Source: Streptomyces sp. WZ.A104
GTDB taxonomy: Bacteria > Actinomycetota > Actinomycetes > Streptomycetales > Streptomycetaceae
Direction: 5' to 3'
Length of the DNA: 64,000 nucleotides
Assembly: GCF_002382885.1 (NCBI RefSeq)
Contig: NZ_NWVL01000038.1
Span: 1 to 64,000, forward strand
Shown in pieces: positions 16,950-25,819 of the stretch. The number at the start of each line of letters is the position of its first letter. Positions within the stretch are counted from its first letter, which is position 1. The notes beneath the pieces were generated by a model. The model worked only from the letters and a program-made list of their open reading frames with translations. It did not search any database and had not been told where the DNA came from. Position numbers and translations under genes: made by a program.

Positions 16950-18248
16950 ATGAGTTCTCCCCTCCGGTTCGACCGTGCGCACACCGATGATCTGATGACC
17001 TTCTTGGCAGCCAGCCCGTCCCCGTACCACGCCGTCGCCAACTCCGCCGCCCGGCTGGAGGAGGCCGGGTTCCGGCAGGTCGAGGAGACCGCCGCCTGGG
17101 ACGCGTCGGCGGGCGGGAAGTACGTGCTGCGCGGCGGGGCGATCGTCGCCTGGTACGTGCCGGAGGGCGCGAAGGCGCACACCCCGTTCCGGATCGCGGG
17201 GGCGCACACCGACTCCCCGAACCTGCGGGTGAAGCCGCTGCCCGACACCGGGGCGCACGGCTGGCGCCAGATCGCCGTCGAGGTCTACGGCGGCACGCTG
17301 CTCAACACCTGGCTCGACCGGGACCTGGGCCTGGCCGGGCGGATCTCACTGCGGGACGGCACCCACCGGCTGGTCAACATCGACCGGGCGCTGCTGCGGG
17401 TGCCGCAACTCGCCGTCCACCTGGACCGGTCGGCCAACACCGAGGGGCTCAAGCTCGACCGGCAGAAGCACATGCAGCCGATCTGGGGGCTCGGCGATGT
17501 GGAGGAGGGCGACCTCATCCGCTTCGTCGCCGAGGAGGCGGGCGTCGACGCCGAGGAGGTCACCGGCTGGGACCTGATGCCGCACGCCATCGAGCCGCCG
17601 TCCTACCTGGGCCGGGACCGGGAGCTGGTGGCCGGGCCCCGGATGGACAACCTCCTCTCGGTGCACGCCGCGACCGCCGCCCTGGCCGCCGTGGCCGGGC
17701 AGTCCGACGCCGAGATCCCGTACATCCCGGTGCTGGCGGCGTTCGACCACGAGGAGAACGGCTCCCAGTCCGACACCGGGGCGGAGGGGCCGCTGCTCGG
17801 ATCGGTGCTGGAGCGCTCGGTGTTCGCGCGCGGCGGTACGTACGAGGACCGCGCCCGCGCCTTCGCCGGGACGGTCTGCCTCTCCTCCGACACCGGCCAC
17901 GCCGTGCACCCCAACTACGCGGAGCGGCACGACCCGACGCACCACCCGGTCGCCAACGGCGGTCCGATCCTCAAGGTGAACGTCAACATGCGGTACGCCA
18001 CCGACGGCAGCGGCCGCGCGGTGTTCGCCGCGGCCTGCGAGAAGGCGGGCGTGCCCTGGCAGAGCTTCGTCTCCAACAACGCGATGCCCTGCGGCACGAC
18101 GATCGGTCCGATCACCGCGGCCCGGCACGGCATCCAGACCGTGGACATCGGCGTCGCGATCCTCTCCATGCACAGCGCGCGTGAGCTGTGCGGCGCGGAC
18201 GACCCGTATCTGCTGGCGAACGCGCTCACGGCGTTCCTGGCGGGCTGA
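16950..18248 (+). CDS. apeB: M18 family aminopeptidase
   Basis: A 432-residue zinc aminopeptidase (aspartyl aminopeptidase family) that removes N-terminal residues, usually acidic ones, from peptides. The ATG at 16950 is favoured over the GTG nine bases upstream because GAGG then stands at correct spacing. Metal-site motifs are present: GAHTDSPNLR near residue 90, the metal-bridging aspartate in GPRMDNLLS, the catalytic pair in DHEENGSQSD, and the final histidine in AILSMHSARE. Length is normal for the family. A probable single-gene unit. Confidence 0.93.
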   Translation: MSSPLRFDRAHTDDLMTFLAASPSPYHAVANSAARLEEAGFRQVEETAAWDASAGGKYVLRGGAIVAWYVPEGAKAHTPFRIAGAHTDSPNLRVKPLPDTGAHGWRQIAVEVYGGTLLNTWLDRDLGLAGRISLRDGTHRLVNIDRALLRVPQLAVHLDRSANTEGLKLDRQKHMQPIWGLGDVEEGDLIRFVAEEAGVDAEEVTGWDLMPHAIEPPSYLGRDRELVAGPRMDNLLSVHAATAALAAVAGQSDAEIPYIPVLAAFDHEENGSQSDTGAEGPLLGSVLERSVFARGGTYEDRARAFAGTVCLSSDTGHAVHPNYAERHDPTHHPVANGGPILKVNVNMRYATDGSGRAVFAAACEKAGVPWQSFVSNNAMPCGTTIGPITAARHGIQTVDIGVAILSMHSARELCGADDPYLLANALTAFLAG

Positions 18249-18380
18249 CCCGCCGCCGCCCGACGGCCGAAAACCGGCGTCGACCAGGCATGACCGGCGC
18301 CGGGTCGCGGGCGGCCCCGATATTCTGGGGCGGATCCCCGCGCCCCCGGCGCGGGCGCACCCCCGGAAGGAAAGCCGCTC

Positions 18381-21323
18381 GTGGAGTTCCGGCTGCTCGG
18401 CACGGTCTCTGTCGAAACGCACGCCGGGCCGCTGCCGCTCGGGCCCGCCAAACGGCGCAGCCTGCTGGCCGCGCTTCTGATGTCGGCCAACACCCCTGTA
18501 TCCATCGGCAGGCTGACGGACTCCCTCTGGGACGACGAGCCCCCACGGCATGCCCGCAGCGTCATCCAGGGGCACGTCTCCCGGCTTCGCGCGCTGCTGG
18601 CGGGCGCGGAGGCATACGGGGTCGAGCTCGTCACGCTCGACGACGCGTATGTCCTGCGGATGCCGGAAACCCTGCTGGACTCCCAGCGGTTCGAGGAGCT
18701 GCTGCTGCTGGCGCGGGAGCAACGTTCCCCCACCGACACGGTCCTGATGCTCAAGGAAGCCCTCTCCCTGTGGCAGGGCCCGGCGCTCGGCGGAGCTCTC
18801 GCCGGGCCGCCGCTGAGAGCGGCCGCGCACTCGCTGGAGGAGTCCCGGCTGACGGCACTGGAGCATCTGGCCCGTGCGTACGGGGCCTTGGGCGAGCACC
18901 ACCACGCGGCGGCCCTGCTGGCGGCGGAGACGACGGCCCACCCGCTGCGGGAGTCGCTGGCCGCGGCGCTGATGCTGGCTCTGTACCGGTCCGGGCGCCA
19001 GTCGGAGGCGCTGGACCGCTTCCACCACACGCGACGGCTGCTCGCGGACGAGCTGGGCATCGACCCGGGCCAGGAACTCGCCGACGCGTACGCGCTGATC
19101 CTGCGCGGGACGCCCGAGCGCGCGGCCACGGACGCCGTGTCCGAGGTGGACGGTGGGGCCGGGACGGACGCTGTGCTGGAGGCGAACGGTGCGGCCGGGG
19201 CTGACCGTGTGCTCAGGCACGGAAGCGTCCCCGCACCCCGGCCCACGCCCGTGCTCGGGGACGAATCCACGCCCCGGTTCCCGCCCGAGCTCCCGAGCGG
19301 TCCCGCGCCCGCGCCCGGAGGCGGGGACGGGGACGGACCCCGGCTCGTGCCGGCGACCGTGCCGGTGCCCATGGGCGGCCCCGGACCCGAGGCATCCGCC
19401 CCCGCCGACCTCCTGCCCCGGGCCCCCCGCGGCTTCCACGGGCGCGGGCCCGAACTGGCCGCGCTCACCCGGGCGGCAGCGGGCGAGGGGCCCGTCTGCC
19501 TGGTCACCGGGCCCGCCGGGGTGGGCAAGACCACGCTGGCCCTCCAATGGGCGCACCGCGGCCCCGATCTCTTCCCGGACGGGCGGCTCTTCGCCGATCT
19601 GCGCGGGTTCAGCGAGGCCGGGGAGACCGGGGAAGCCGCGCACATCGACGTACTGCGGGAGTTCCTCCTCGCGCTCGGTGTCGCACCCCGCCGCGTTCCG
19701 GAGTCCGTCCCGGCGGCCGCCGCGCTCTTCCGGTCGCTGACGAACCGGCGCAGACTGCTGGTGATCCTCGACAACGCCCGCGACTCCGCCACCGTAAGGC
19801 CGCTGCTCCCAGGCGGCAGCGGCTGCGTCACGCTGGTCACCAGCCGCCATCGGCTGGAGGGGCTGATCGCGTCGGACGCCGCCCGGCCCGTCCCGGTCGA
19901 CACTCTCGAACCCCGCGACGGGACGGCCCTGCTCGCCGGTGTGCTCGGCGAGGAACGGGTCCGCGCCGAACCGGTGGCGGCCCGCCGGCTCGCCGAGCTC
20001 TGCGGCGGACTGCCGCTCGCCCTGCGCGTCACCGCCGCCCGGCTGGCCGGACGCCCGCGCTGGACGCTCGCCGCGATGGCCGACGAACTGGCCGACGAAC
20101 ACGGCCGACTGGCCTGCCTCGACGTGGACGACACCGGGGTCGCGGCCGCCCTGCGGCTGACCGTCCAGCACCTGCCGCCCGACGCGGTCCACCAGTTCGC
20201 CCGGCTCGGTCACCACCCCGGCTCCCGCTTCGACCCGTACGCGGCCGCCGCACTGGCGGGGACGGACCCGGTCACCGCCGCCGCCGCGCTGGAGCGGCTG
20301 GCCGCGGCCCACCTCGTCGCCGAGACCGCCCCCGGGCGCTGGGTGCTGCACGACCTGGTGCGCCTGTACGCGCGCGGCCTCGACCCGGCCGCCGGGCCCG
20401 AGGCCCTGGCAGACGTCCTCGACCACTACATCGCCACCGCCCTGGCCGCCGCCGACACCGCGGAGCCCGGCGGTGAGCCCTGCTTCGTCCTGCCGGACGA
20501 CTACCGCCGACCCACCTCCGTACGGGACTTCGCCGACCGTACGGCGGCGATGCGCTGGCTGGCCGCCGAACGCGACGACCTGGCGCTGGCCGCGGCCGCC
20601 GCCCGGGACGCCGGTCTCCACGACCGGGCCTGGCGGATCATCCTGCTCCAGTGGCCGCAGGTGGTGTGGCGGGTACGGGACAGCTGGGCCCCGCTGCTGG
20701 AGCTGGCGCTGGACTCGGCGCGCGCGGGCAAGGACACGTACGCCGAATCCCGGGTGCTGACCCTGCTCGGCTGGGTGCTGACGGAGGAGGGCCGGACCGC
20801 CGAGGCCGCAGCCCTGCTGGAGCGCTCGCCACTGCTCGCCCGCGAGGCCGACGACCCGCTGGGCGAGGCGACCGCGCTGATCAACCTGGCAGTCGTCCAG
20901 GCCGAACTGGGCGATCTGGACACGGCACAGGAGGGGTGCCTACGGGCTGTTGAGCTGGCCCGTACGGAGGCGGACCGGCACACCGAGATGCTCGGCCTCC
21001 AGCACCTCGCCCGGATGCGGCTCACCGCAGGCCGCCCCGAGGAGGCCCTCGTGTCCGCCCGGACGGCTCTCGACCTGGGCCCCGAGCACGAGGAGGTGGC
21101 CCGCCGGACCCTGCTGCTGGCCATCAGCGGCGAGGCTCGCCTCGCGCTCGGCGAGGAGGACGAGGGCATACGGCTGCTGGACCTGGCGGCGGAGGAGGCG
21201 GAACGCGCCGGCTACGACGAGGGGGCCGTACGGGCGCTGGAGGCGCTGCTGCGCGTGACGGCGCGGACGGACTACCGGCGACGGCACGAGCAGGCGCTCA
21301 GGCGGCTCTCCGACGAGGGGTGA
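18381..21323 (+). CDS. SARP-family regulator with NB-ARC and TPR domains (AfsR-like)
   Basis: A 980-residue transcriptional regulator. Residues 1-90 form the OmpR-like winged helix of SARPs (MEFRLLGTVSV; RSVIQGHVSRLRALL). Residues about 95-240 are the bacterial transcriptional activator domain. A Pro/Ala/Gly linker spans about 250-345. The NTPase module has Walker A GPAGVGKTT at about 376-384 and Walker B-like LLVILDNARDS. The C-terminal third is TPR-like helices. This is the AfsR layout, used for control of secondary metabolism or development; the targets are unknown and no biosynthetic cluster is adjacent. The GTG start at 18381 follows GGAAGGAAA, and a TATTCT at 18321-18326 may be the -10 element. 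Confidence 0.93.
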   Translation: MEFRLLGTVSVETHAGPLPLGPAKRRSLLAALLMSANTPVSIGRLTDSLWDDEPPRHARSVIQGHVSRLRALLAGAEAYGVELVTLDDAYVLRMPETLLDSQRFEELLLLAREQRSPTDTVLMLKEALSLWQGPALGGALAGPPLRAAAHSLEESRLTALEHLARAYGALGEHHHAAALLAAETTAHPLRESLAAALMLALYRSGRQSEALDRFHHTRRLLADELGIDPGQELADAYALILRGTPERAATDAVSEVDGGAGTDAVLEANGAAGADRVLRHGSVPAPRPTPVLGDESTPRFPPELPSGPAPAPGGGDGDGPRLVPATVPVPMGGPGPEASAPADLLPRAPRGFHGRGPELAALTRAAAGEGPVCLVTGPAGVGKTTLALQWAHRGPDLFPDGRLFADLRGFSEAGETGEAAHIDVLREFLLALGVAPRRVPESVPAAAALFRSLTNRRRLLVILDNARDSATVRPLLPGGSGCVTLVTSRHRLEGLIASDAARPVPVDTLEPRDGTALLAGVLGEERVRAEPVAARRLAELCGGLPLALRVTAARLAGRPRWTLAAMADELADEHGRLACLDVDDTGVAAALRLTVQHLPPDAVHQFARLGHHPGSRFDPYAAAALAGTDPVTAAAALERLAAAHLVAETAPGRWVLHDLVRLYARGLDPAAGPEALADVLDHYIATALAAADTAEPGGEPCFVLPDDYRRPTSVRDFADRTAAMRWLAAERDDLALAAAAARDAGLHDRAWRIILLQWPQVVWRVRDSWAPLLELALDSARAGKDTYAESRVLTLLGWVLTEEGRTAEAAALLERSPLLAREADDPLGEATALINLAVVQAELGDLDTAQEGCLRAVELARTEADRHTEMLGLQHLARMRLTAGRPEEALVSARTALDLGPEHEEVARRTLLLAISGEARLALGEEDEGIRLLDLAAEEAERAGYDEGAVRALEALLRVTARTDYRRRHEQALRRLSDEG

Positions 21324-21613
21324 GCGGCCCCCGCACCCGGGCCGGACGGGGCACGGGGGCCACGCGCCGGGGGCCGAACGAGGCGCGGCAAGGCGGAGCG
21401 CACGGCGCATGGACGCGTATGTCAGCCGAAGTACGGGACTCGTCGCACAGGGGCGTGAAGCGGACCGCACAGCACTCAGCCCCGTACGTCAGCCGGACGT
21501 CAGCGGCGCGACAGCGATACGTGAGCGGCGGCGGGCAGAGTCATTCCCGTCAGCAATCCGGGGCAGCCGTCTTGACCAGGCGTCGCCTCACCACCACTTC
21601 CGGGGGAGTCTCC
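21324..21613. other. 290-base region after the SARP gene
   Basis: No gene is supported here. A GC-rich inverted repeat (GGCCCCC near 21326 with GGGGGCC near 21355) may end the SARP transcript. The remainder should hold the promoter of the following lipoprotein gene, but I see no clear hexamers. Confidence 0.45.
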
Positions 21614-22339
21614 GTGCGCAACCACCGCAACCGCAGCACCGTTCTGGCCGCCGCGACCACCGCCGTCCTGGCCCTCGCCCTCACCGCCTGCGGCGGGGAC
21701 GGCACCGGCACCAAGTCCGCCGGTCCGGCCGGCAGTGGCTCCGTGACGGTCGCCGCACAGACCCCCGACTCCGGGAAGGCCGCGGACGACGCCGAGGAGA
21801 CCGGCACGACGGGGTCCGTCGAAACGGGCACCGGCACCGAGCAGGCCGCCAGCACGGCCAGGAACTCCGGCACGGCAGGCACCACCGGCTCCACCGGCGG
21901 CACTTCCCAGGCCTCCGCCCCCCTCTGCACCGCGCAGGGCCTGAAGATCACCGCCGAGCGGCAGGACGGCCCGCCCTACACCCACCTCACGCTGACCGCG
22001 AAGAACACCTCCGGCGCCGGCTGCGAGATGAAGGAGTACCCGCACATCCACTTCCTGGACAACGCTCGCGGCATCGTCCCGCCCGTAGCCAAGAGCAGGC
22101 CGGAGGCCCCGGTGATCCTGGAGCCGGGTCAGTCCGCCTATGCCGCGGTGCGCATGTCCGAGGGCGGCCGGAAGGAGAGCACCGAGACGGTGAAGGAGTT
22201 CACGGTGACGCTGAAGGCCAACGGCGGCGGGATGGCGGTCGTGAAGTCTCCCGCCCCCGAAGGCCTCGCCGTCAACCCGCAGAAGTGGGCCACCGGTTAC
22301 TGGACCACCGAGCTGCGCAACGGCGCCGACGAGTTCTGA
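21614..22339 (+). CDS. DUF4232-type lipoprotein
   Basis: A 241-residue secreted lipoprotein. The GTG at 21614 stands behind GGGGGAG at normal spacing and opens into a signal peptide with lipobox LTAC. A Thr/Gly/Ser-rich linker of about 75 residues follows. The globular domain (about 100-235) has two cysteines (LCTAQGLKI and GAGCEMKEYP) and the pattern expected of DUF4232, an immunoglobulin-like domain common in Streptomyces surface lipoproteins. Function unknown. Between its stop and the next gene the sequence repeats CCGTCGGAG several times. Confidence 0.85.
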   Translation: MRNHRNRSTVLAAATTAVLALALTACGGDGTGTKSAGPAGSGSVTVAAQTPDSGKAADDAEETGTTGSVETGTGTEQAASTARNSGTAGTTGSTGGTSQASAPLCTAQGLKITAERQDGPPYTHLTLTAKNTSGAGCEMKEYPHIHFLDNARGIVPPVAKSRPEAPVILEPGQSAYAAVRMSEGGRKESTETVKEFTVTLKANGGGMAVVKSPAPEGLAVNPQKWATGYWTTELRNGADEF

Positions 22340-22385
22340 GCCGTCAGAACCGTCGGAGCCGTCGGAGCCGTCAAGCGATCCGCCG

Positions 22386-24203
22386 TCAGGCAGGGCTGTC
22401 CATCCCTGCCAGGACCAGCGCCAGCCGGGCGGTGCCGTCGGCGGTGACGCGCACCGGAACGCCCCAGTCCTGCTGGTGGACATGGCAGGCCGGGTACTCG
22501 TTGGCCGGGTCGTCGTCGCAGGACGCCGCCATCGCGGAGACGTGCAGGACGCCCTCGGAGACCCCGTCCGCGAGGACCAGGTCACGCCCCAGGTCGGTGC
22601 CCGCGCCGACCCCGTCCGCCAGCAGCTCGGGCGGGGTCGCGGAGACCAGCAGCCGGGTCGAGGGCCCGTAGCGGGTGTCCAGCTTCTGTCCGGCGGGCGC
22701 CTGGAAGACCACGTCGAGACGGAGGGTTCCCGGGGCGATCTCGGTGGCCGCCCGCTGGGTGCGGTGCGCCTGTTCGGCGACCCGGACCGCCTCTTCGGGC
22801 AGGCGGAGCCGGGTCAGCCGGTGGCGGGCGGACTCGACGACGACCAGATCGCCGTCGACCAGCAACGCGTCGCTGGGCTCGCGGACATCGGTGGCGAGGG
22901 TGGTGACCTCACCTGATGCCGGGTCGTAGCGGCGCAGCGCGTGGTTGTACGTGTCGCTGATCGCGACGGACCCGTCGGGCAGCGCGGTCACGCCGAGCGG
23001 ATGTTGCAGGAGCGCCTGGTCGGCGGCCCCGTCGCGGTGGCCGAAGTCGAAGAGCCCGGTGCCGACGGCCGTGTGGACGTTCCCGTCGCGGTCGACGTAC
23101 CGCAGCGCGGAGGTCTCCGAGTCGGCGACCCAGAGCCGCTCGCCGTCGGCGGAGACGGCCAGCCCGGACGGCTGGGCGAACCAGGCCTCGGCGGCCGGTC
23201 CGTCGACCAGACCTTCGTTGGTGGTCCCGGCGGCGACACGCACGGTCCGGCCCTCGGGGTCGTACGTCCACAGTTGGTGCACGCCCGCCATGGCGATCCA
23301 CAACCGGTCGCCGAACCAGGCGATGTCCCACGGCGAGGAGAGGTCCACCTCGCGCGCCGGACCGCTGGTCGGATTCCCCTGCCACCACTGCCGGCCCGTC
23401 CCGGCGAGGGTGCTGGTCACCCCGGTCGTGAGGTCGAGGGCCCGGATCGCGTGGTTGACGGTGTCCGCGACGGCGATGCGCCCGTCGGGGAGGGCAGCGA
23501 GCCCCTGCGGTTCGCTGAACCGGGCCTCGTCCGGGCCGCCGTCGCCGAGACCGCGCTCGCCCGTCCCGAAGTGCCGCCGTACGGTCTCGCCGTCCGCGTC
23601 CAGCTCGACCAGACGGTGCCGGGTGGTGTCGGAGACGAGGAAGCCCCCGTCGGGCAGGAGCATCGCCTTGCCCGGGAAGCGCAGATGCGTGGCGACGGGC
23701 TCGGGCGCGACGTAGGGGCCGTCGCCGCGGCGGAGCGTGCCCTTGGCGGCGTGCTCGGCCTCCAGCTCCGCAACGAGCTTCTCGATGGCGTGGGCGTGCC
23801 CCTCGCCCGCGTGCTGGGCGACGACATAGCCCTCGGGGTCGATGACGACGAGCGTCGGCCAGGCCCGTACGGCGTACTGCTTCCAGGTGGCCAGCTCGGG
23901 ATCGTCGAGGACGGGATGGTGGACCTCGTAGCGCTCCACGGCGTCCACGACGGCCTGGTGCTCGGCCTCATGGACGAACTTCGGCGAGTGGACGCCGATG
24001 ATCACCACGGTGTCGCGGTGCTTCTCCTCCAGCTCGCGCAGCTCGTCCAGGACGTGCAGACAGTTCACACAGCAGAACGTCCAGAAGTCGAGAATGACGA
24101 TGCGCCCTCGCAGGTCAGCGAGGGTGTACTGCCGGTCGCCTGTATTCAGCCAGCCGCCCTTGCCGATGAGTTCGGGGGCGCGGACGCGTGCACGGGTTGC
24201 CAT
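22386..24203 (-). CDS. NHLRC2-like protein: thioredoxin domain plus NHL beta-propeller
   Basis: A 605-residue soluble protein. Residues about 10-150 are a thioredoxin/TlpA-like fold with the active-site stretch TFCCVNCLHVLDEL, the unusual CCxxC form seen in animal NHLRC2. A six-bladed NHL propeller follows (about 170-470), with repeats such as FSEPQGLAALPDGRIAVADT, and a C-terminal beta domain completes the NHLRC2 architecture. There is no signal peptide, so it acts in the cytoplasm. Redox partners are unknown. I start at ATG 24203 (MATRARVRAPEL), as the upstream codons look non-coding; no good ribosome site is seen. Confidence 0.9.
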   Translation of the reverse strand: MATRARVRAPELIGKGGWLNTGDRQYTLADLRGRIVILDFWTFCCVNCLHVLDELRELEEKHRDTVVIIGVHSPKFVHEAEHQAVVDAVERYEVHHPVLDDPELATWKQYAVRAWPTLVVIDPEGYVVAQHAGEGHAHAIEKLVAELEAEHAAKGTLRRGDGPYVAPEPVATHLRFPGKAMLLPDGGFLVSDTTRHRLVELDADGETVRRHFGTGERGLGDGGPDEARFSEPQGLAALPDGRIAVADTVNHAIRALDLTTGVTSTLAGTGRQWWQGNPTSGPAREVDLSSPWDIAWFGDRLWIAMAGVHQLWTYDPEGRTVRVAAGTTNEGLVDGPAAEAWFAQPSGLAVSADGERLWVADSETSALRYVDRDGNVHTAVGTGLFDFGHRDGAADQALLQHPLGVTALPDGSVAISDTYNHALRRYDPASGEVTTLATDVREPSDALLVDGDLVVVESARHRLTRLRLPEEAVRVAEQAHRTQRAATEIAPGTLRLDVVFQAPAGQKLDTRYGPSTRLLVSATPPELLADGVGAGTDLGRDLVLADGVSEGVLHVSAMAASCDDDPANEYPACHVHQQDWGVPVRVTADGTARLALVLAGMDSPA

Positions 24204-24267
24204 GCCACCAGTCAACACCGTGGCCGCCTGCGCGCATTCCGCCGGGCCCCGGGGGAACCTGTGTCGC

Positions 24268-24759
24268 ATGAGACTTGTTGTGCGGGAGCGGCTGTTCGCC
24301 ATCGGTGACGACTACTGGATCGAGGACACCGAGGGCCGCAAGGTGTTCCTGGTCGACGGCAAGGCGATGCGGCTGCGCGACACCTTCGAGCTCAAGGACG
24401 CCGACGGCCGGGTCCTGATCGAGCTGCGCCAGAAGCTGATCAGCCTGCGCGACACGATGCTCATCGAGCGCGGCGGCGAGGAGCTGGCCAAGGTCAAACG
24501 CAAGCGGCTGTCCCTGCTCCGCAACCACTACCGCGTGACGCTGGTGGACGGCACGGAGCTGGACGTCAGCGGCAAGATCCTGGACCGCGAGTTCGCCATC
24601 GAGTACGACGGTGAACTGCTGGCCCAGATCTCGCGCCGCTGGCTGACGATCCGGGACACGTACGGCATCGACGTCGTCCGCGACGACGCCGACGCCGCGC
24701 TGCTCATCGGGGTGGCGATGTGCGTGATCGTGCTGGCGGACAAGGAGACCGAGGGCTGA
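24268..24759 (+). CDS. LURP-one-related (tubby-like fold) protein
   Basis: A 163-residue protein of the LURP-one-related/tubby C-terminal-like fold. It shows the alternating beta-strand pattern of that family: YWIEDTEGRKVFLVDGKAM, then LRDTFELKDADG, then LISLRDTMLIER. The ATG at 24268 follows GGGGGAACC. Such proteins are small barrel-shaped molecules with a buried C-terminal helix, here GVAMCVIVLAD. In bacteria the role is undefined. It is divergent from the NHLRC2-like gene and closed by a hairpin that contains a parS site. Confidence 0.85.
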   Translation: MRLVVRERLFAIGDDYWIEDTEGRKVFLVDGKAMRLRDTFELKDADGRVLIELRQKLISLRDTMLIERGGEELAKVKRKRLSLLRNHYRVTLVDGTELDVSGKILDREFAIEYDGELLAQISRRWLTIRDTYGIDVVRDDADAALLIGVAMCVIVLADKETEG

Positions 24760-24773
24760 CACCGTTCCCGCGC

Positions 24774-24809
24774 GGGGGGTCGTTGTTTCACGTGAAACAA
24801 CGACCCCCC
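24774..24809. terminator. 36-bp perfect palindrome between LURP-one and amidase genes
   Basis: Positions 24774-24791 are the exact inverse of 24792-24809. The two genes flanking it converge, so it can act as a bidirectional terminator. Its central 16 bases are a parS site. Confidence 0.75.
24784..24799. other. parS: parS centromere site 2
   Basis: TGTTTCACGTGAAACA, identical to site 1, forms the exact centre of the 36-bp palindrome between two convergent genes. Confidence 0.9.
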
Positions 24810-24826
24810 ATGACACCGCGAGAAGC

Positions 24827-25621
24827 TCACAGGCGCGGCGGCGTCAGCCCCAGGCGGCGGTCCTTCAGGGCCGGGAACTGTTCCCGGGTCGTGTGGACCT
24901 TCGACGGGTCGAACTCGACGGTGAGGATCTCCTCGTCCGGTCCGGCTTCGGCCAGTACCTCGCCCCAGGGGTCGACGACGATGCTGTGCCCGGCCTGCGG
25001 GACGTCCGCGTGGGTGCCCGCCGTGCCGAGGGCGAGGACGTACGCCTGGTTCTCCACTGCGCGGGCCTGGGCCAGGAGTGTCCAGTGGGCGCGGCGGCGC
25101 TCGGGCCAGCCCGCCGCCACGACGAGCGTCTCGGCGCCCGCGTCGACGAGCCCGCGGAACTGTTCCGGGAAGCGGAGGTCGTAGCAGGTGGCGAGGCCCA
25201 GGGTCGTCTGCGGCAGGGTGACGGTCACCAGTTCCTCGCCCGCGCCCATCATGACCGCCTCGCCCTGGTCGAAGCCGAAGCGGTGGATCTTGCGGTACAC
25301 CGCCGAGCGCTCTCCCTGGGGGGAGAAGACGAGGCTGGTGTTGTAGAGCGTGCCGTCCTCGGCGCGCTCTACGAACGAACCGGCGTGCAGCCAGACGCCC
25401 GCCTCGGCGGCCGCTTTCGCCATCACGTCGTGGGTGGGGCCCTGAAGGGGTTCGGCCTCCTCGGCGAAGGCCTGGTAGGCGAAGGCGCCGACCGGCCACA
25501 GCTCGGGGAGGACCACCAGGTCGACTCCCCGCTGGGCGGTGACCAGAGAGGCCACCCGCTCCCGGCGGGAATTGACCGATTCCTCCAGGTCTACTGCGAT
25601 CTGGATGAGGGAGGCGCGCAC
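24827..25621 (-). CDS. Carbon-nitrogen hydrolase (nitrilase superfamily amidase)
   Basis: A 264-residue amidase with the complete Glu-Lys-Cys triad of the nitrilase superfamily: Glu40 in VLPELW, Lys111 in YRKIHRFGF and Cys146 in ATCYDLRFPE. The length and motif spacing resemble the omega-amidase/Nit branch that hydrolyses small amides such as 2-oxoacid amides or deaminated glutathione, but the substrate is not certain. The start is a GTG at 25621. It is a single cytoplasmic gene converging on the LURP-one gene. Confidence 0.92.
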   Translation of the reverse strand: MRASLIQIAVDLEESVNSRRERVASLVTAQRGVDLVVLPELWPVGAFAYQAFAEEAEPLQGPTHDVMAKAAAEAGVWLHAGSFVERAEDGTLYNTSLVFSPQGERSAVYRKIHRFGFDQGEAVMMGAGEELVTVTLPQTTLGLATCYDLRFPEQFRGLVDAGAETLVVAAGWPERRRAHWTLLAQARAVENQAYVLALGTAGTHADVPQAGHSIVVDPWGEVLAEAGPDEEILTVEFDPSKVHTTREQFPALKDRRLGLTPPRL

Positions 25622-25819
25622 ACTACCACCGTCCTGGCATTCGAGCCGTCAACACAGGCCTACGATCGTCACACGAAAGCACTGCCGGGGTGCCTGCTCG
25701 CAGCGTAACTTAGCCACCGAACCTCCCACGCAGCCCGCCGACAGCGCCGTCAGTGCCCGCCCACCCGCCAGCACTCCTGCTCTCCAGCCCATGCACCGCA
25801 GAACCGCACGAGGGGTCCC

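Noticed and set aside
17346..20621. 1091-residue antisense open frame over the aminopeptidase and SARP genes
   Set aside because: No recognisable domain, low-complexity Gly/Arg/Gln content, and it spans two well-supported genes on the other strand.
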